Below are positions 15,961 to 25,469 of a DNA stretch of 39,975 nt, in pieces (the first letter of the stretch is position 1; the number at the start of each line of letters is the position of its first letter). Where the stretch lies: positions 1-39,975 of the forward strand of contig JAFGDJ010000033.1 in NCBI GenBank assembly GCA_016932135.1. The letters run 5' to 3'. A program made the position numbers and the translations under genes. The notes beneath the pieces were generated by a model. It saw nothing but the letters and a program-made list of their open reading frames with translations. It was not told where the DNA came from and ran no database searches. The DNA comes from Spirochaetales bacterium. GTDB lineage: Bacteria; Spirochaetota; Spirochaetia; JAFGDJ01.

Positions 15961-17777
15961 AACGATCCCCCGTGGAAGACTGGGTTAGAAGGTATATCGG
16001 CGCTCAGCCGGAAGAGGACTTTCAAACAGCTGTTGCGGCCTACCGGCTGCAAGCCTTGAAAGCCACCCTGCATCACGCTCGCTCCCAAAGTATCTATTAC
16101 CGGGAAACCCTTAAGGGTATAGACCCGGAAGAACTCCGGCGTCCTGAAGACCTGAGCCGCCTACCCTTCATTACCCCGGAAGACCTGGTCCTCCGGGGCA
16201 AAGAGATGATCTGCGTGCCCCAGGACGAGATAGCCCGGATCGTCACCCTGCCCACCTCGGGCACCACCGGGGAACCGAAACGGATCTACTTCACCGCAGA
16301 GGACCAGGAGCGGACGGTGGACTTTTTCCACCACGGCATGACCACCATGACCAAACCGGGGGACCGGGTGCTCATCCTGATGCCCGGGGAGCGGCCCGGC
16401 AGCGTGGGGGATCTTTTAAGCCGGGGCCTGAAGCGGTTCGGCGCGGAAGGACTGGTTCACGGCCCGGTGGTGTCCCTGGAGGAAACCTGGGAACGCATCA
16501 GGAAAGACCGGCCTGCCGTGATAGTGGCCCTGCCCCGGCAGGCGGCGGCCCTGGTAAAATTCGGCCTTTTCCACGGTTTCCCGCCGCCACCGGTGGCAAG
16601 CGTTCTGCTCAGCGCCGATTACGTGCCGGCCACTGTCTCCCGGCTACTTAGCGAAACCTGGGGCTGCACCGTCCATGAACACTACGGTATGACGGAAACC
16701 TGTTTGGGCGGCGGGGTAACCTGCGACGCCTTAAGGGGCTATCATCTTCGGGACGCGGACCTTTGGTTCGAGGTTGTCTCTCCGGAGGAGGACACGGTGC
16801 TTCCCCCCGGGGAAACCGGCGAGATCGTGGTGACCACCCTGACCCGGCGAGGTATGCCCCTGATCCGCTACCGCACCGGCGACCTGGGCAGAATGACACA
16901 GGCGCCCTGCCCCTGCGGCGGCCGGCTGCCCAGGCTGGATAAGGTTATGGGACGGTACTCTAAGATCTTTCACTTCTCCGGGGGAGGAGAACTTTCCGGA
17001 GCGGCGCTGGATGAAGTCCTCCTGACCCTGCCTGGGGTGATAGACTACTCCATGGAGCTCTTCGGAGAGCCCGGCAGGGAGGTCCTTTCTTTCCACGTCC
17101 GGGGACTCGGCGGAACCGTCGAGGAGATCTCCCGGGCGGTGATGAGCCTCCTGGGGGGCAGAGGGAAACCCCGGCTCGAGGTTGTTGCGGAATACCGGGA
17201 GGACGGGTTTTTTACCGGCGCCTTGAAGGGAGTATTCCGGGATCACAGGATAGCAACCGAAGCCTGCCTCCGGTTGCTGTACCGGTATTGCCACAGCCGG
17301 GAAACCCGGCGTCACTGCGCCCTGGTGGCCGCCGGGGCTTTGGCCCTGGCCGCCGAGCTTTCCCCATCGGCGATCCTTTCTGATACCCGGTTCATCACTG
17401 CCTCGGGGCTCCTTCATGATATCGCCAAGGGACGACGGAACCACGACGCGGAGGGCGCCCGGATCGTTCGGGACCACGGTTACACGGACACGGCGGACTA
17501 TATCGCCCGGCATACCAACTACAACCCCGCGCGCGGGGGGTTCCTCAGCGAGGAAGCCCTGCTATACCTGGCGGACATGCTTCTGGACGGCGAGGCCAGC
17601 CGGGACCTGGAGGAAAGACTGGCCGAGACCCTGCGACGCTACCCGCAGAAAGAAGCGGAAAAACCCATCCGGCGGCGTTTCCGCAACGCCCAGGCTATCG
17701 GCAGTGCCTTTCTCGAAGCTACGGGAAAGAACGCACGAAGGATTATCGACGGACTGCTGAAGGAGGAAGGCTATTGA
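15954..17777 (+). CDS. AMP-dependent ligase (phenylacetate-CoA ligase-like) fused to an HD domain
   Basis: 607 residues in two parts. Residues 1 to about 420 are an adenylate-forming ligase with LPTSGTTGEPKR near 98 (P-loop), YGMTETCLGG near 243 and RYRTGDLG near 305. A short Cys pair PCPCGG follows, as in phenylacetate-CoA ligases. Residues about 440-600 are an HD phosphohydrolase-type domain with His near 453, HD in LLHDIAKG near 486, and downstream HD and H residues for metal binding. It overlaps the radical SAM gene by 7 nt and the phosphatase by 4 nt. The ligase part matches the DVU_1553-type gene that I recall in mop loci. The HD fusion is unusual. The acid that is activated is unknown. 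Confidence 0.85.
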   Translation: MVKRSPVEDWVRRYIGAQPEEDFQTAVAAYRLQALKATLHHARSQSIYYRETLKGIDPEELRRPEDLSRLPFITPEDLVLRGKEMICVPQDEIARIVTLPTSGTTGEPKRIYFTAEDQERTVDFFHHGMTTMTKPGDRVLILMPGERPGSVGDLLSRGLKRFGAEGLVHGPVVSLEETWERIRKDRPAVIVALPRQAAALVKFGLFHGFPPPPVASVLLSADYVPATVSRLLSETWGCTVHEHYGMTETCLGGGVTCDALRGYHLRDADLWFEVVSPEEDTVLPPGETGEIVVTTLTRRGMPLIRYRTGDLGRMTQAPCPCGGRLPRLDKVMGRYSKIFHFSGGGELSGAALDEVLLTLPGVIDYSMELFGEPGREVLSFHVRGLGGTVEEISRAVMSLLGGRGKPRLEVVAEYREDGFFTGALKGVFRDHRIATEACLRLLYRYCHSRETRRHCALVAAGALALAAELSPSAILSDTRFITASGLLHDIAKGRRNHDAEGARIVRDHGYTDTADYIARHTNYNPARGGFLSEEALLYLADMLLDGEASRDLEERLAETLRRYPQKEAEKPIRRRFRNAQAIGSAFLEATGKNARRIIDGLLKEEGY

Positions 17778-18379
17778 ACAAGACCCTAAGGACCATCTAC
17801 CTGCTGCGCCACGGCGAGGCTCTTCTTCCAGGGGATGAAGGGCCGTATTACATCGGCCGTACCGATGTTCCTTTAAGCCCCCGGGGAAAAGAGCAGGCTT
17901 CCCGGCTGGCGGAACGATTCTCCGGCCACAAGCTGCAGGCTCTTTTTTCCAGCGATCTGGCTCGCTCCGTCGAAACCGCGTCAATCATCGCCTTACGGGG
18001 CAACCACCCGGAAGCCGGGGCAGAGCCTTCCTTCAGGGAAATCGATCTGGGGGATTGGGACGGAATGTCCATGGAAAAGGTCAGGAAGGCTTTCCCGGAA
18101 GCCTATCGGCGGCGGGGAGAGGCCCTGGATACCTTCCGCCCCCCCGGGGGGGAGAGTTTTCTTGACCTGTCACAACGGGTCATGCCGGCATTTTGCAACC
18201 TTCTCGAAAAAACCGAGGGGGATATCCTGCTGGTGGCCCATGCGGGGGTAAACCGGGTCATCCTTTGTCATATCCTGGCTGTCCCCTTGAAAAACCTTCT
18301 GAGGATCTCCCAAGCCTGCGGGTGTGTAAACAAGATCGCCGCGGGAAACAGGATGACCGTGGAGCTGGTGAACGGATAA
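17774..18379 (+). CDS. Histidine phosphatase family protein (CobC/phosphoglycerate mutase-like)
   Basis: 201 residues from the TTG at 17774, behind AAGGAGG, overlapping the ligase stop (TTGA). The RHG motif in YLLRHGEA gives the phosphoacceptor His near residue 12; Arg in SSDLARSVETA, the EIDLGDWDG block and the second His in LLVAHAGVNR complete the active site. Family members hydrolyse phosphate monoesters; CobC/alpha-ribazole phosphatase is close in pattern, but no cobalamin genes are nearby. As the last gene of the mop operon it may release phosphate from a nucleotide or cofactor precursor, an inference from context. The gap of 14 nt to the convergent MutS-like gene shows no clear terminator. 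Confidence 0.85.
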   Translation: MNKTLRTIYLLRHGEALLPGDEGPYYIGRTDVPLSPRGKEQASRLAERFSGHKLQALFSSDLARSVETASIIALRGNHPEAGAEPSFREIDLGDWDGMSMEKVRKAFPEAYRRRGEALDTFRPPGGESFLDLSQRVMPAFCNLLEKTEGDILLVAHAGVNRVILCHILAVPLKNLLRISQACGCVNKIAAGNRMTVELVNG

Positions 18380-18393
18380 TCTCCGCCGGTTTT

Positions 18394-20139
18394 CTAAAGC
18401 TCCCTGGCCTGGGCCACCACTTCCGCAGGGTACCCGATCCGCTCCAGCAGATCGATGGCATTGCAGCCGGTGAGGATCCCCGGCTTCAGAAGATAGTCGA
18501 AATCCAAGCCCCCCTTATCCAGACGATCGGCGAAATGGACATTGGCATAGAGTTCCGAAAGCTTCTCGACGGTTTCCAGATCATGGGTGGCCGATACGAC
18601 GAGGGCTCCCTTCCGGGCGAGATACCCTAAAATCGCCACGGAGGCCTTCCGACGCTCGGTGGAATTGGTCCCCGAAAGAAGTTCATCGATGACGCAGAGC
18701 ACCGGCGTCCGGTTCCCGGTACTCTCGAGGATGGCGAAGATCCGTTTCGCTTCATCGTAGTAGAGGCTCTTTCCCAGGGTAAGGGAATCCCTCTTTTCGA
18801 TGGATGTTACGGGAAAGAAGAGACCGGCTTCATACTCCCGGGCAAAGCAGAACCCCAAGGTCTGGGCCAGCAGGGCGTTCAGGGCAAGGGTCCGTAGAAA
18901 GGTCGATTTTCCCGCCATATTGGAACCGGTAATGATAAACCCCGGCGGGTCGATGGAAAAGGAATTGGCCACCGGGTCGGTGATCAGGGGATGATACATC
19001 TCCTCGGACCGGATCGACAGGCTTCCCTCCATCAGTTGAGGAAGGGCGGTCTTCTCCCGGGTCGAAAGAAAAGCCGCCGTCGAAAGAAAAGCATCCAGGG
19101 TACCGATCAACTCGTAGGCCTTGAGGATCTCCCGGCGCCGGGTTTCCACCAGCTGCAGAAATCGGCGGTAGGCGTGGATGTCAATCAGGAAAAAGATCTT
19201 CAGATAGGCTATCAGGATGCTGAGGATATCCTGGGCATCGGGAGAAAAAGTGGTTATTCTGTTCACCTGCTTCCGAAAAATTTTTATCTTCGGCAGGACC
19301 GTCTCCAGGGCGGCAGCCCTGTCACTGTCCAGGCGGCGAAGGGTTTTGTTTCCCGCCAGTATCTCCGCCGCCTTGACCAGGGCGCCGATATATCCCAAAG
19401 CGCCGATCTGACGGGTAAGGGTTCCGTAGTGCCGGTAATAGATGACCATACTGAAGACAAAGGAACCCAAGGGCAGCAAAATAACCCAGGAAGTATGAAT
19501 CAGGAAAAGAGCCAGGACGGATAGGATCGCGGTTCCGGTGCCGACGATACTCATCCCCCGGGAAGGCGGCGGTTCCGTAGAGCCGTGCTGCAACAGGGGC
19601 GTGACATCGTCATGCCCGGGGTGAAAGAGGTTCCCCATGGCCGTCTGCAGGCCTTCCGCTGAAGCCGCGTCCTCGGCCAGAGCGTTTATAATATCCCGCC
19701 GTTTTGAAAGAAGGGCCGTATCGAAAAGGGGAACTCTGAGGAGGGTGTACAGCATGTTCGCCCCGGGGATGGAAACGGTCCTGTCCAGGAGGGTAAAAAG
19801 ATCCCCGATATTGAGATCCAGGCAGGTGCGGTGGTCCACGGAGAGCGGAAAAGCCCCCGGCGCCGAACCAAGAAAATAGCCGTGATAATCTTCGGGCCGC
19901 AAGGGGGTGTCCCGTCCTTCCTCCCGGAGAGTTTTCACCCGCTTCAGAAGGGTTCGGCGGCGTTTCGCCCTGGATGCCGCTACAAGCCAGAGGGTCATCG
20001 GCGCCGCGGTGAGAGCGCCCAGGTACCAGAGGCTGTCCAGGTTGTAACCCAGGAAAATCGATGCGGCAAGACAGAAAGCCAGGAGAATGGCCGGCAAAGC
20101 CGGAACAGAGAAAAACACAGGGCGAAGAAGATATTTCAT
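18394..20139 (-). CDS. MutS-like membrane ATPase
   Basis: 581 residues from the ATG at 20139; a TTG at 20178 has no ribosome site. Two hydrophobic segments near residues 8-25 and 34-55, and another pair near 205-245, suggest membrane anchoring. The C-terminal third is a MutS ATPase: Walker A GSNMAGKST near 403-411, Walker B with LCVIDELLSGTNS, and the ATHDLE loop. The N-terminal mismatch-recognition domain of MutS1 is missing. It is therefore not a standard mismatch repair protein; relatives are annotated 'MutS family' with unknown role. It lies 66 nt downstream of the arabinoside permease operon on the same strand, so it may be partly cotranscribed. Confidence 0.8.
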   Translation of the reverse strand: MKYLLRPVFFSVPALPAILLAFCLAASIFLGYNLDSLWYLGALTAAPMTLWLVAASRAKRRRTLLKRVKTLREEGRDTPLRPEDYHGYFLGSAPGAFPLSVDHRTCLDLNIGDLFTLLDRTVSIPGANMLYTLLRVPLFDTALLSKRRDIINALAEDAASAEGLQTAMGNLFHPGHDDVTPLLQHGSTEPPPSRGMSIVGTGTAILSVLALFLIHTSWVILLPLGSFVFSMVIYYRHYGTLTRQIGALGYIGALVKAAEILAGNKTLRRLDSDRAAALETVLPKIKIFRKQVNRITTFSPDAQDILSILIAYLKIFFLIDIHAYRRFLQLVETRRREILKAYELIGTLDAFLSTAAFLSTREKTALPQLMEGSLSIRSEEMYHPLITDPVANSFSIDPPGFIITGSNMAGKSTFLRTLALNALLAQTLGFCFAREYEAGLFFPVTSIEKRDSLTLGKSLYYDEAKRIFAILESTGNRTPVLCVIDELLSGTNSTERRKASVAILGYLARKGALVVSATHDLETVEKLSELYANVHFADRLDKGGLDFDYLLKPGILTGCNAIDLLERIGYPAEVVAQAREL

Positions 20140-20205
20140 AGCAGGGTAAACATACTTACCCCTCTTCCTGGTGGTCAAGAAGAAAACGAGGCCGGGAATC
20201 CGGCT

Positions 20206-21087
20206 TCAGTTTTTCATCCCCGTCATGACGATCCCTTCGACAAAGTATTTCTGGCCGATCAGGTAGAAAATTACGCCGGGGACAAAGGACATACAGGTGG
20301 CGCACATGATCTTGGTCCAGTCCGTGCCGAGGGACCCCTTGAACTGGGCCAGCCCCAGGGCGATGGTGAACTTATCCAGGGAATTGATGTAGATGATCTG
20401 TTGCAGGAGGTCGTTCCACAGCATGATGAACAGCAACAAGGCCACAACGATCATGGCTGATTTAATCGAGGGTATGATAATGCTGACCAGAATTCGAAAA
20501 TGTCCCGCCCCGTCGATAGTCGCCGCCTCGTCAAGCTCCCGGGGTATGGTCCGGACAAACTGCCGGATGAGAAAGATATTAAACGCTCCGCCGCCGCAGA
20601 AATGAGGAAAAATCAGCGGCAGATAGGAATCGACCACATGAAGGCCCCGGGTCCACAGGATATACAGGGGTACCAGGGTGACCATGGTCGGCAGGAGCAT
20701 GGAGCCGACGCACAGGGTAAAGAGAAATTTCTTTCCCCGGAACTTCAGGCGCGCGAAGGCGTAGCCCGCCAGGGTCGCGGTGACCGTTCCCCCCAGCACC
20801 GAAGGCACGATAATGGTCATGGTGTTTTTGAAATACTTCCAGAAGGGAAAATAGTCCATGGTGGAAACATAGTTGCCGAAGAGCCACCGTCCGGGAAGGA
20901 ACTTCGGGGGATACGCGTAGAGTTCCGCGTTGGTCATCAGGCTCGACCGGAACATCCACCAGATGGGCAGCAGAACCAGGGCGCCCAGGAGGATCAGGAT
21001 AATCAATGTCGCCGAATTGCCGATTTTCTCCTGTCGTTTGCGGCTTCGGATGGAAGGCCCGCGAAAGCCGGCTGCGTTTTCTCTCAT
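20206..21087 (-). CDS. Carbohydrate ABC transporter permease, MalG type
   Basis: 293 residues with six predicted membrane segments. The EAA loop ELDEAATIDGAGHF, which docks to the ATPase, is near residues 183-196. The N-terminus is basic and cytoplasmic. The start ATG shares a base with the stop of the MalF-type gene (TGATG). Together they form the channel of a sugar importer of the CUT1 class. No ATPase gene is in the operon; CUT1 importers often share one (MsmK/UgpC). Operon context with GH127 and GH51 suggests arabinofuranose-containing oligosaccharides. Confidence 0.93.
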   Translation of the reverse strand: MRENAAGFRGPSIRSRKRQEKIGNSATLIILILLGALVLLPIWWMFRSSLMTNAELYAYPPKFLPGRWLFGNYVSTMDYFPFWKYFKNTMTIIVPSVLGGTVTATLAGYAFARLKFRGKKFLFTLCVGSMLLPTMVTLVPLYILWTRGLHVVDSYLPLIFPHFCGGGAFNIFLIRQFVRTIPRELDEAATIDGAGHFRILVSIIIPSIKSAMIVVALLLFIMLWNDLLQQIIYINSLDKFTIALGLAQFKGSLGTDWTKIMCATCMSFVPGVIFYLIGQKYFVEGIVMTGMKN

Positions 21088-22010
21088 CAGTTAGCATCCC
21101 CCTCGTAGAAGATCCAGCTCTTGCTGGTGGCGAACAGGATCGCCGTGAAAACCGCGATAATGATGAAGAACACAAAGGAAATCGAACAGGCGTATCCGAG
21201 CTGATTGCTGATGAAGGCGTAACGGTACATGAGATAGGTTAGAAAACAGGAAGCGTTTCCCGGCCCCCCGTTGGTCAGGGCGATGGCGGGTATGACGATC
21301 TGCATGTTGGTGATCAGGGCCATCAGCAGGTTGTAGAAGATAATCGGAGTCATGCAGGGTATGGTCACATGGCGGAAACGCTGCCAGCCGTTGGCACCGT
21401 CTATCTCCGCCGCGTCATGATAGACCCGGGGAACGTTCTGCAATCCCGCCAGGAAGATCACGATGAGATTTCCTGAAAGCCACACGGAGATGACCGCCAG
21501 GGAGGGCACCACCAGGTGAGAGTCGGCGATGAATCGGACCTTATCCAGACCGAAGGAGGAAAGAATAAAATTGAAGAGGCCGAAATTAGATTCATACAGC
21601 CAGGACCAGCCGATGTACACCGCCATGGCCGGCAGAACATAGGGAAGATAGAATACCGCCCGGAAAAATCCCCGGGCGGGAATTTTCCGGTTCAGGAGCA
21701 TCGCCAGGAACAGCGAGTAAATCAGGCTGCCGATGACGGCGAGGACGGAAAAATATACGGTGACCCGGATGGAGTCCAGGAAATAGGGGTCGCTGGTAAA
21801 CAGTCGTATGTAATTCTCCAGTCCGACGAAGACCGGGGTCGGAGCTCCCTTGCCGAATTTAAAAAATCCCAGGATGAATACGCTGAGCAGGGGCAGATAG
21901 GTGATGAACACAAGCCCGATGATCGAGGGAATCAGGCACAGGTACGCCGTCCGGGATTCGGCTTTCCGGATCGCTTCTTTCAATGTCTTCCCCCCGGGGA
22001 AAATTCGCAT
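21087..22010 (-). CDS. Carbohydrate ABC transporter permease, MalF/UgpA type
   Basis: 307 residues from the ATG at 22010, which follows GGAGGG at 8 nt; an upstream TTG at 22031 contains that ribosome site and is rejected. Six membrane segments are predicted, and an EIDGANGWQRF stretch is the EAA loop. It pairs with the MalG-type permease with which it overlaps by one base. About 100 nt separate it from the binding-protein gene, enough for an mRNA-processing or attenuating element, but I see no clear hairpin with a T-run. Confidence 0.92.
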   Translation of the reverse strand: MRIFPGGKTLKEAIRKAESRTAYLCLIPSIIGLVFITYLPLLSVFILGFFKFGKGAPTPVFVGLENYIRLFTSDPYFLDSIRVTVYFSVLAVIGSLIYSLFLAMLLNRKIPARGFFRAVFYLPYVLPAMAVYIGWSWLYESNFGLFNFILSSFGLDKVRFIADSHLVVPSLAVISVWLSGNLIVIFLAGLQNVPRVYHDAAEIDGANGWQRFRHVTIPCMTPIIFYNLLMALITNMQIVIPAIALTNGGPGNASCFLTYLMYRYAFISNQLGYACSISFVFFIIIAVFTAILFATSKSWIFYEGDAN

Positions 22011-22113
22011 GAAAGCACCCTCCTGCTTCAAGGATGAACGGGGAAGCGCCCGCTGAAACTGAACGCTCCCCCTGTTCCGAAAGGATTATATCCCCGCCGT
22101 CGTATATCGGGAA

Positions 22114-23463
22114 TCAGCCGTTGCCATTATATGCCGCCACCAGGGCGTCGTAACTTCCGGTGATGGCTTCTTTCGCGGTCTTGTTTCCCGTCCATACTTC
22201 ACCCAGCAGGGAACCCAGCAGGGCGTTGAAATCCACTGTGTTATTGACATAATACCACGACGCGGGCCGGGCGTAATCCACGGCGAAGTCTACCACTGCG
22301 GATTTGTATTCGTCATAAGGGGGGAAATTGGGGTTTCCCGCCCACTTCCGGGTAAACTCTTCATCGGTGTACCATTTCTCGAGGATCGGCATCCAGATAC
22401 CCGTTTCAATGAGGCCCCAGCTGTTCTCTTCCCTGGAATACCACTTGATCCACTCCATCGCCTCAGCGGCATGCTTGGTCTGGCTGAAAACAACGTTAGG
22501 ACCGCCGGTATTGATGGTGACCACTTCTTTCATATAGGGCAGCACCGCTACTCCGTAATTCAAACCTTCATCCCTGGCGGAAGCCAGACAGGTGCCGATG
22601 TTCCATTGGCCGTTGGTGGTCATGGCACAGGTACCGGCGATAAGGGACCGTTGCACACCGTCATCGGTAAGGCCCGCAGACAGGGGAGCGACATGGTGAA
22701 CCAAGTGCAGGTCAGCAATTTTCTGCAGGGCTTCCATGGATGCCGGATCGTTGATGGTAACCTTGGAGCCGTTTTCATTATAAAAACCGCTGCCGTTACT
22801 GAGACACCATACCTCCAGCTGCCAGGTGAGGTTCTCCACCATGCAGCCGTACTGCACTACAGTATTGGGATCAAAGTTGGGGGATTTGGCGTTATTCCCT
22901 CTGGCATCCAGGGTAAGGAGTTTCGCCGTTTCCACAAACTCGTCCCAGGTCCAGGCATCTTCGGCATTCACGGGAGGATACTCCACGCCGGCCGCGTCAA
23001 ACATATCCTTGTTGTAGTAGAGCAACAGGATTTCGTTGGCGGTAGAGTATGCCACGGGGTTTCCCTGGTACTTGAACGTAAGGCTTTCCAGTGGCTTGGA
23101 TTCACCGGCGTCGTACATCTTTGAAACATCGTACAAGAGGCCGTTCTCGGCGAACTGCAGAACCGCAGCTTCACTCATAATTCCGCAATCCGGGAGTTCC
23201 CTGGCCGTGGCCATGGTATTGAGTTTCGTGATGTAGTTGTCATGGGGTATGGCCATAATCTCGACATCGATCCGGTCCTGGGAAGCGTTGAACTTATCCG
23301 CCACTCCCTGAACGGCTGCTCCTTCATCGGGGGTTCCCCAGAATGAATAGATGATCTTCACCCTTCCGTTTTCGGCCTGCCCGGCTTCCTTGCTGCCTCC
23401 CGCCATCAGGCATGGAACCATCATCACGCAAAGCAACAGAGCGAGCAATCTCTTCTTTTTCAT
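22114..23463 (-). CDS. Extracellular sugar-binding protein of a CUT1 ABC importer
   Basis: 449 residues from the ATG at 23463, preceded by GGAAGG at 8 nt. A signal peptide spans about residues 1-20 and ends LMA, followed by GGSKEAGQ; there is no Cys at the cleavage site, a form I associate with spirochaetes. The mature part is a family 1 solute-binding protein with SFWGTPDEGAAVQGVADKFN near the start. It delivers sugar to the MalF/MalG-type permeases downstream. The neighbouring GH127 suggests arabino-oligosaccharides as ligand, which is inference. Confidence 0.92.
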   Translation of the reverse strand: MKKKRLLALLLCVMMVPCLMAGGSKEAGQAENGRVKIIYSFWGTPDEGAAVQGVADKFNASQDRIDVEIMAIPHDNYITKLNTMATARELPDCGIMSEAAVLQFAENGLLYDVSKMYDAGESKPLESLTFKYQGNPVAYSTANEILLLYYNKDMFDAAGVEYPPVNAEDAWTWDEFVETAKLLTLDARGNNAKSPNFDPNTVVQYGCMVENLTWQLEVWCLSNGSGFYNENGSKVTINDPASMEALQKIADLHLVHHVAPLSAGLTDDGVQRSLIAGTCAMTTNGQWNIGTCLASARDEGLNYGVAVLPYMKEVVTINTGGPNVVFSQTKHAAEAMEWIKWYSREENSWGLIETGIWMPILEKWYTDEEFTRKWAGNPNFPPYDEYKSAVVDFAVDYARPASWYYVNNTVDFNALLGSLLGEVWTGNKTAKEAITGSYDALVAAYNGNG

Positions 23464-23526
23464 GTCTCGTACCTTCCTTTCTCTCATTTTATCATACACC
23501 AGCCATGGGTGGTGTTTGTTCTCTTT

Positions 23527-25449
23527 TCAAAACCGTACCCGCTGCCAGATGAGCATCTCGCCGGGAGTCCTGTTACACCACAGGCAGTAAGGAACGGCGG
23601 CCAAGCGGACGTCCTTCACCTCGTAAAGAGGTTGTCCGTACAGGGCATCCAGGTTGTGGGACACCCTGTACCCTTTGTATTCGAGCCTGGGCATGTCTCC
23701 CGGCAGTTCGGCCAATCCTGAGGATGGTTGAACCTCAGCCTCCGGAAGAATCGAAACAGCAGTGAGGTTTTCACCGTTATCAGTCTCTTCCAGGCAATAC
23801 ACGAAAGGTCCGAGCATCAGAGCGGCTTTACCAGCGTCCGCCCTTACCCGTTCGTCGGCAGCCACCCAGCGAGGTTTCAGGTCGATGGACAGAACAATTT
23901 CCGCGGAGCTCTGCAGGTCGAAACGGGCGTACTTTTGCACAATAAGCGGTTCGACGGGCTCACCGTTCAGAGTAAAAGCGGGCTGATCCGCGTAGCGGGG
24001 AATCCTCAAACGGAGCCTAATCGGTCCGTCCGTCCTGATACTCACCCGGCCGGTTCGGAGGATATCCGCTTCCATGGACAGGGAGACAGGCTGGCCATCC
24101 ACTTCGGTTTTTGCTTGGGAAGAAATAAACTGGTGGATATAGAGAGCCTCGTCATCCGCCGCGTAGATGTATTGTCCAAGAGATGATAAGGTCCGGGCCA
24201 CGTTGGTGGGACAGCAGGCCACACTGAACCATTCCTGCCGCACGGGCTTTACATGGGCCAAGGATGTGGCCGGCAGACAGACAGCGGGCCACACCTCCAG
24301 GGGATTTACGTAAAAATACTTCAAGCCGTCGCTATTGATTCCGGCAAGAACCGTATTGCAGAGAGCCCGTTCAACCGCTTCGTAATACTCCGCGTCGCCG
24401 GTGAGGGAAGCCATCCGCTGTCCGAACATCATCAGACCGACGGAGGCGCAGGTCTCGCAGTAGGTTCGATCGTTAGGCAGATCGTAATCGGTGGTGAACC
24501 GCTCCAGATGTCCCGATGAACCAAGGCCTCCGGTAATGAACATTCTACGCTCCGTGGTGCTTTCCCACAGGGCGACGCAGGCTTCCTTCAGCGCTTCATC
24601 ATCACATTCCAGCGCCAGGTCGGCCATGGCGGAACACAGGTACATCGCCCTGACGGCGTGGCCTTCAATCGAGCGCTGTTTTACCGGAGGTACATGGGCC
24701 TGGGAGTACTTGAGATCGTAATTCCTGAATTCGGGAAATATACCGTCGCCGTTACGATTTGCTATTTCCGATAAAAAATAGTTTGGTTCTCTACCGCGCT
24801 GATCGATAAAGTACCGGGCAGTGTCCAGATATTTCTTTTCTCCTGTTACACGGTACAGCCTCACCAGGGCCAGTTCGATCTCCTGGTGACCTGGATAGCC
24901 GTGCTTCTGGCCTTCCCGGGGGCCGAAGGTGACGGAAATGAGATCGGCGAATCGTATCGCCACATCCAGGAGTCGCCGCTTTCCCGTAGCGTTGAAATAC
25001 GCCACCGCCGCTTCAATAAGGTAGCCGGCACTGTACAGCTCGTGACCTTCCAGCAGGTTCGTCCACCTTCCTTCAGGTTTTACGATGGTATAGTAGGTAT
25101 TGAGGTATCCGTCGGGCTGCTGCGCCCGGGCGATAAGATCGATCACCTCGTCCGCCAGGAAAGAAAAACGACCATCCTTCCCGCTTTCCATGCAGTAAGC
25201 AACCGCTTCAAGCCATTTATACACGTCGGTATCCTGAAATACCGTGCCGTAGAACTCCCCGGTTTTCTCGCCGGCGGCAATGCGGAAATTCTCAAGACAA
25301 TGGGAACGCTCCGCCCCTTCGACACGGTCGTTGAGAATGTTCCACTGATACGGCAGTACAACTTCGGCGACCATATCGACATAGTGACCGAAAAGCTTGT
25401 CGGTAATGTTAATTTCCCTGTTGTTCAGGGGACGATATCCCTTTTTCAT
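23527..25449 (-). CDS. Beta-L-arabinofuranosidase, GH127 family
   Basis: 640 residues, no signal peptide, so intracellular. All active-site residues known from the Bifidobacterium HypBA1 structure have counterparts: Glu316 (acid/base, in HLERFTTD), Glu332 and Cys334 (in YCETC), and Cys412-Cys413 (in ACCPTN), which form the zinc site with the Cys nucleophile. The spacing of 16 and 18 residues from the acid/base matches the 322/338/340 numbering of HypBA1. It releases beta-linked L-arabinofuranose from oligosaccharides. It is the first gene of the operon, behind operator sites for the divergent LacI regulator. ATG at 25449 follows AAAGGAAAG. Confidence 0.93.
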   Translation of the reverse strand: MKKGYRPLNNREINITDKLFGHYVDMVAEVVLPYQWNILNDRVEGAERSHCLENFRIAAGEKTGEFYGTVFQDTDVYKWLEAVAYCMESGKDGRFSFLADEVIDLIARAQQPDGYLNTYYTIVKPEGRWTNLLEGHELYSAGYLIEAAVAYFNATGKRRLLDVAIRFADLISVTFGPREGQKHGYPGHQEIELALVRLYRVTGEKKYLDTARYFIDQRGREPNYFLSEIANRNGDGIFPEFRNYDLKYSQAHVPPVKQRSIEGHAVRAMYLCSAMADLALECDDEALKEACVALWESTTERRMFITGGLGSSGHLERFTTDYDLPNDRTYCETCASVGLMMFGQRMASLTGDAEYYEAVERALCNTVLAGINSDGLKYFYVNPLEVWPAVCLPATSLAHVKPVRQEWFSVACCPTNVARTLSSLGQYIYAADDEALYIHQFISSQAKTEVDGQPVSLSMEADILRTGRVSIRTDGPIRLRLRIPRYADQPAFTLNGEPVEPLIVQKYARFDLQSSAEIVLSIDLKPRWVAADERVRADAGKAALMLGPFVYCLEETDNGENLTAVSILPEAEVQPSSGLAELPGDMPRLEYKGYRVSHNLDALYGQPLYEVKDVRLAAVPYCLWCNRTPGEMLIWQRVRF

Positions 25450-25469
25450 TTCTTTCCTTTTACATGAAC

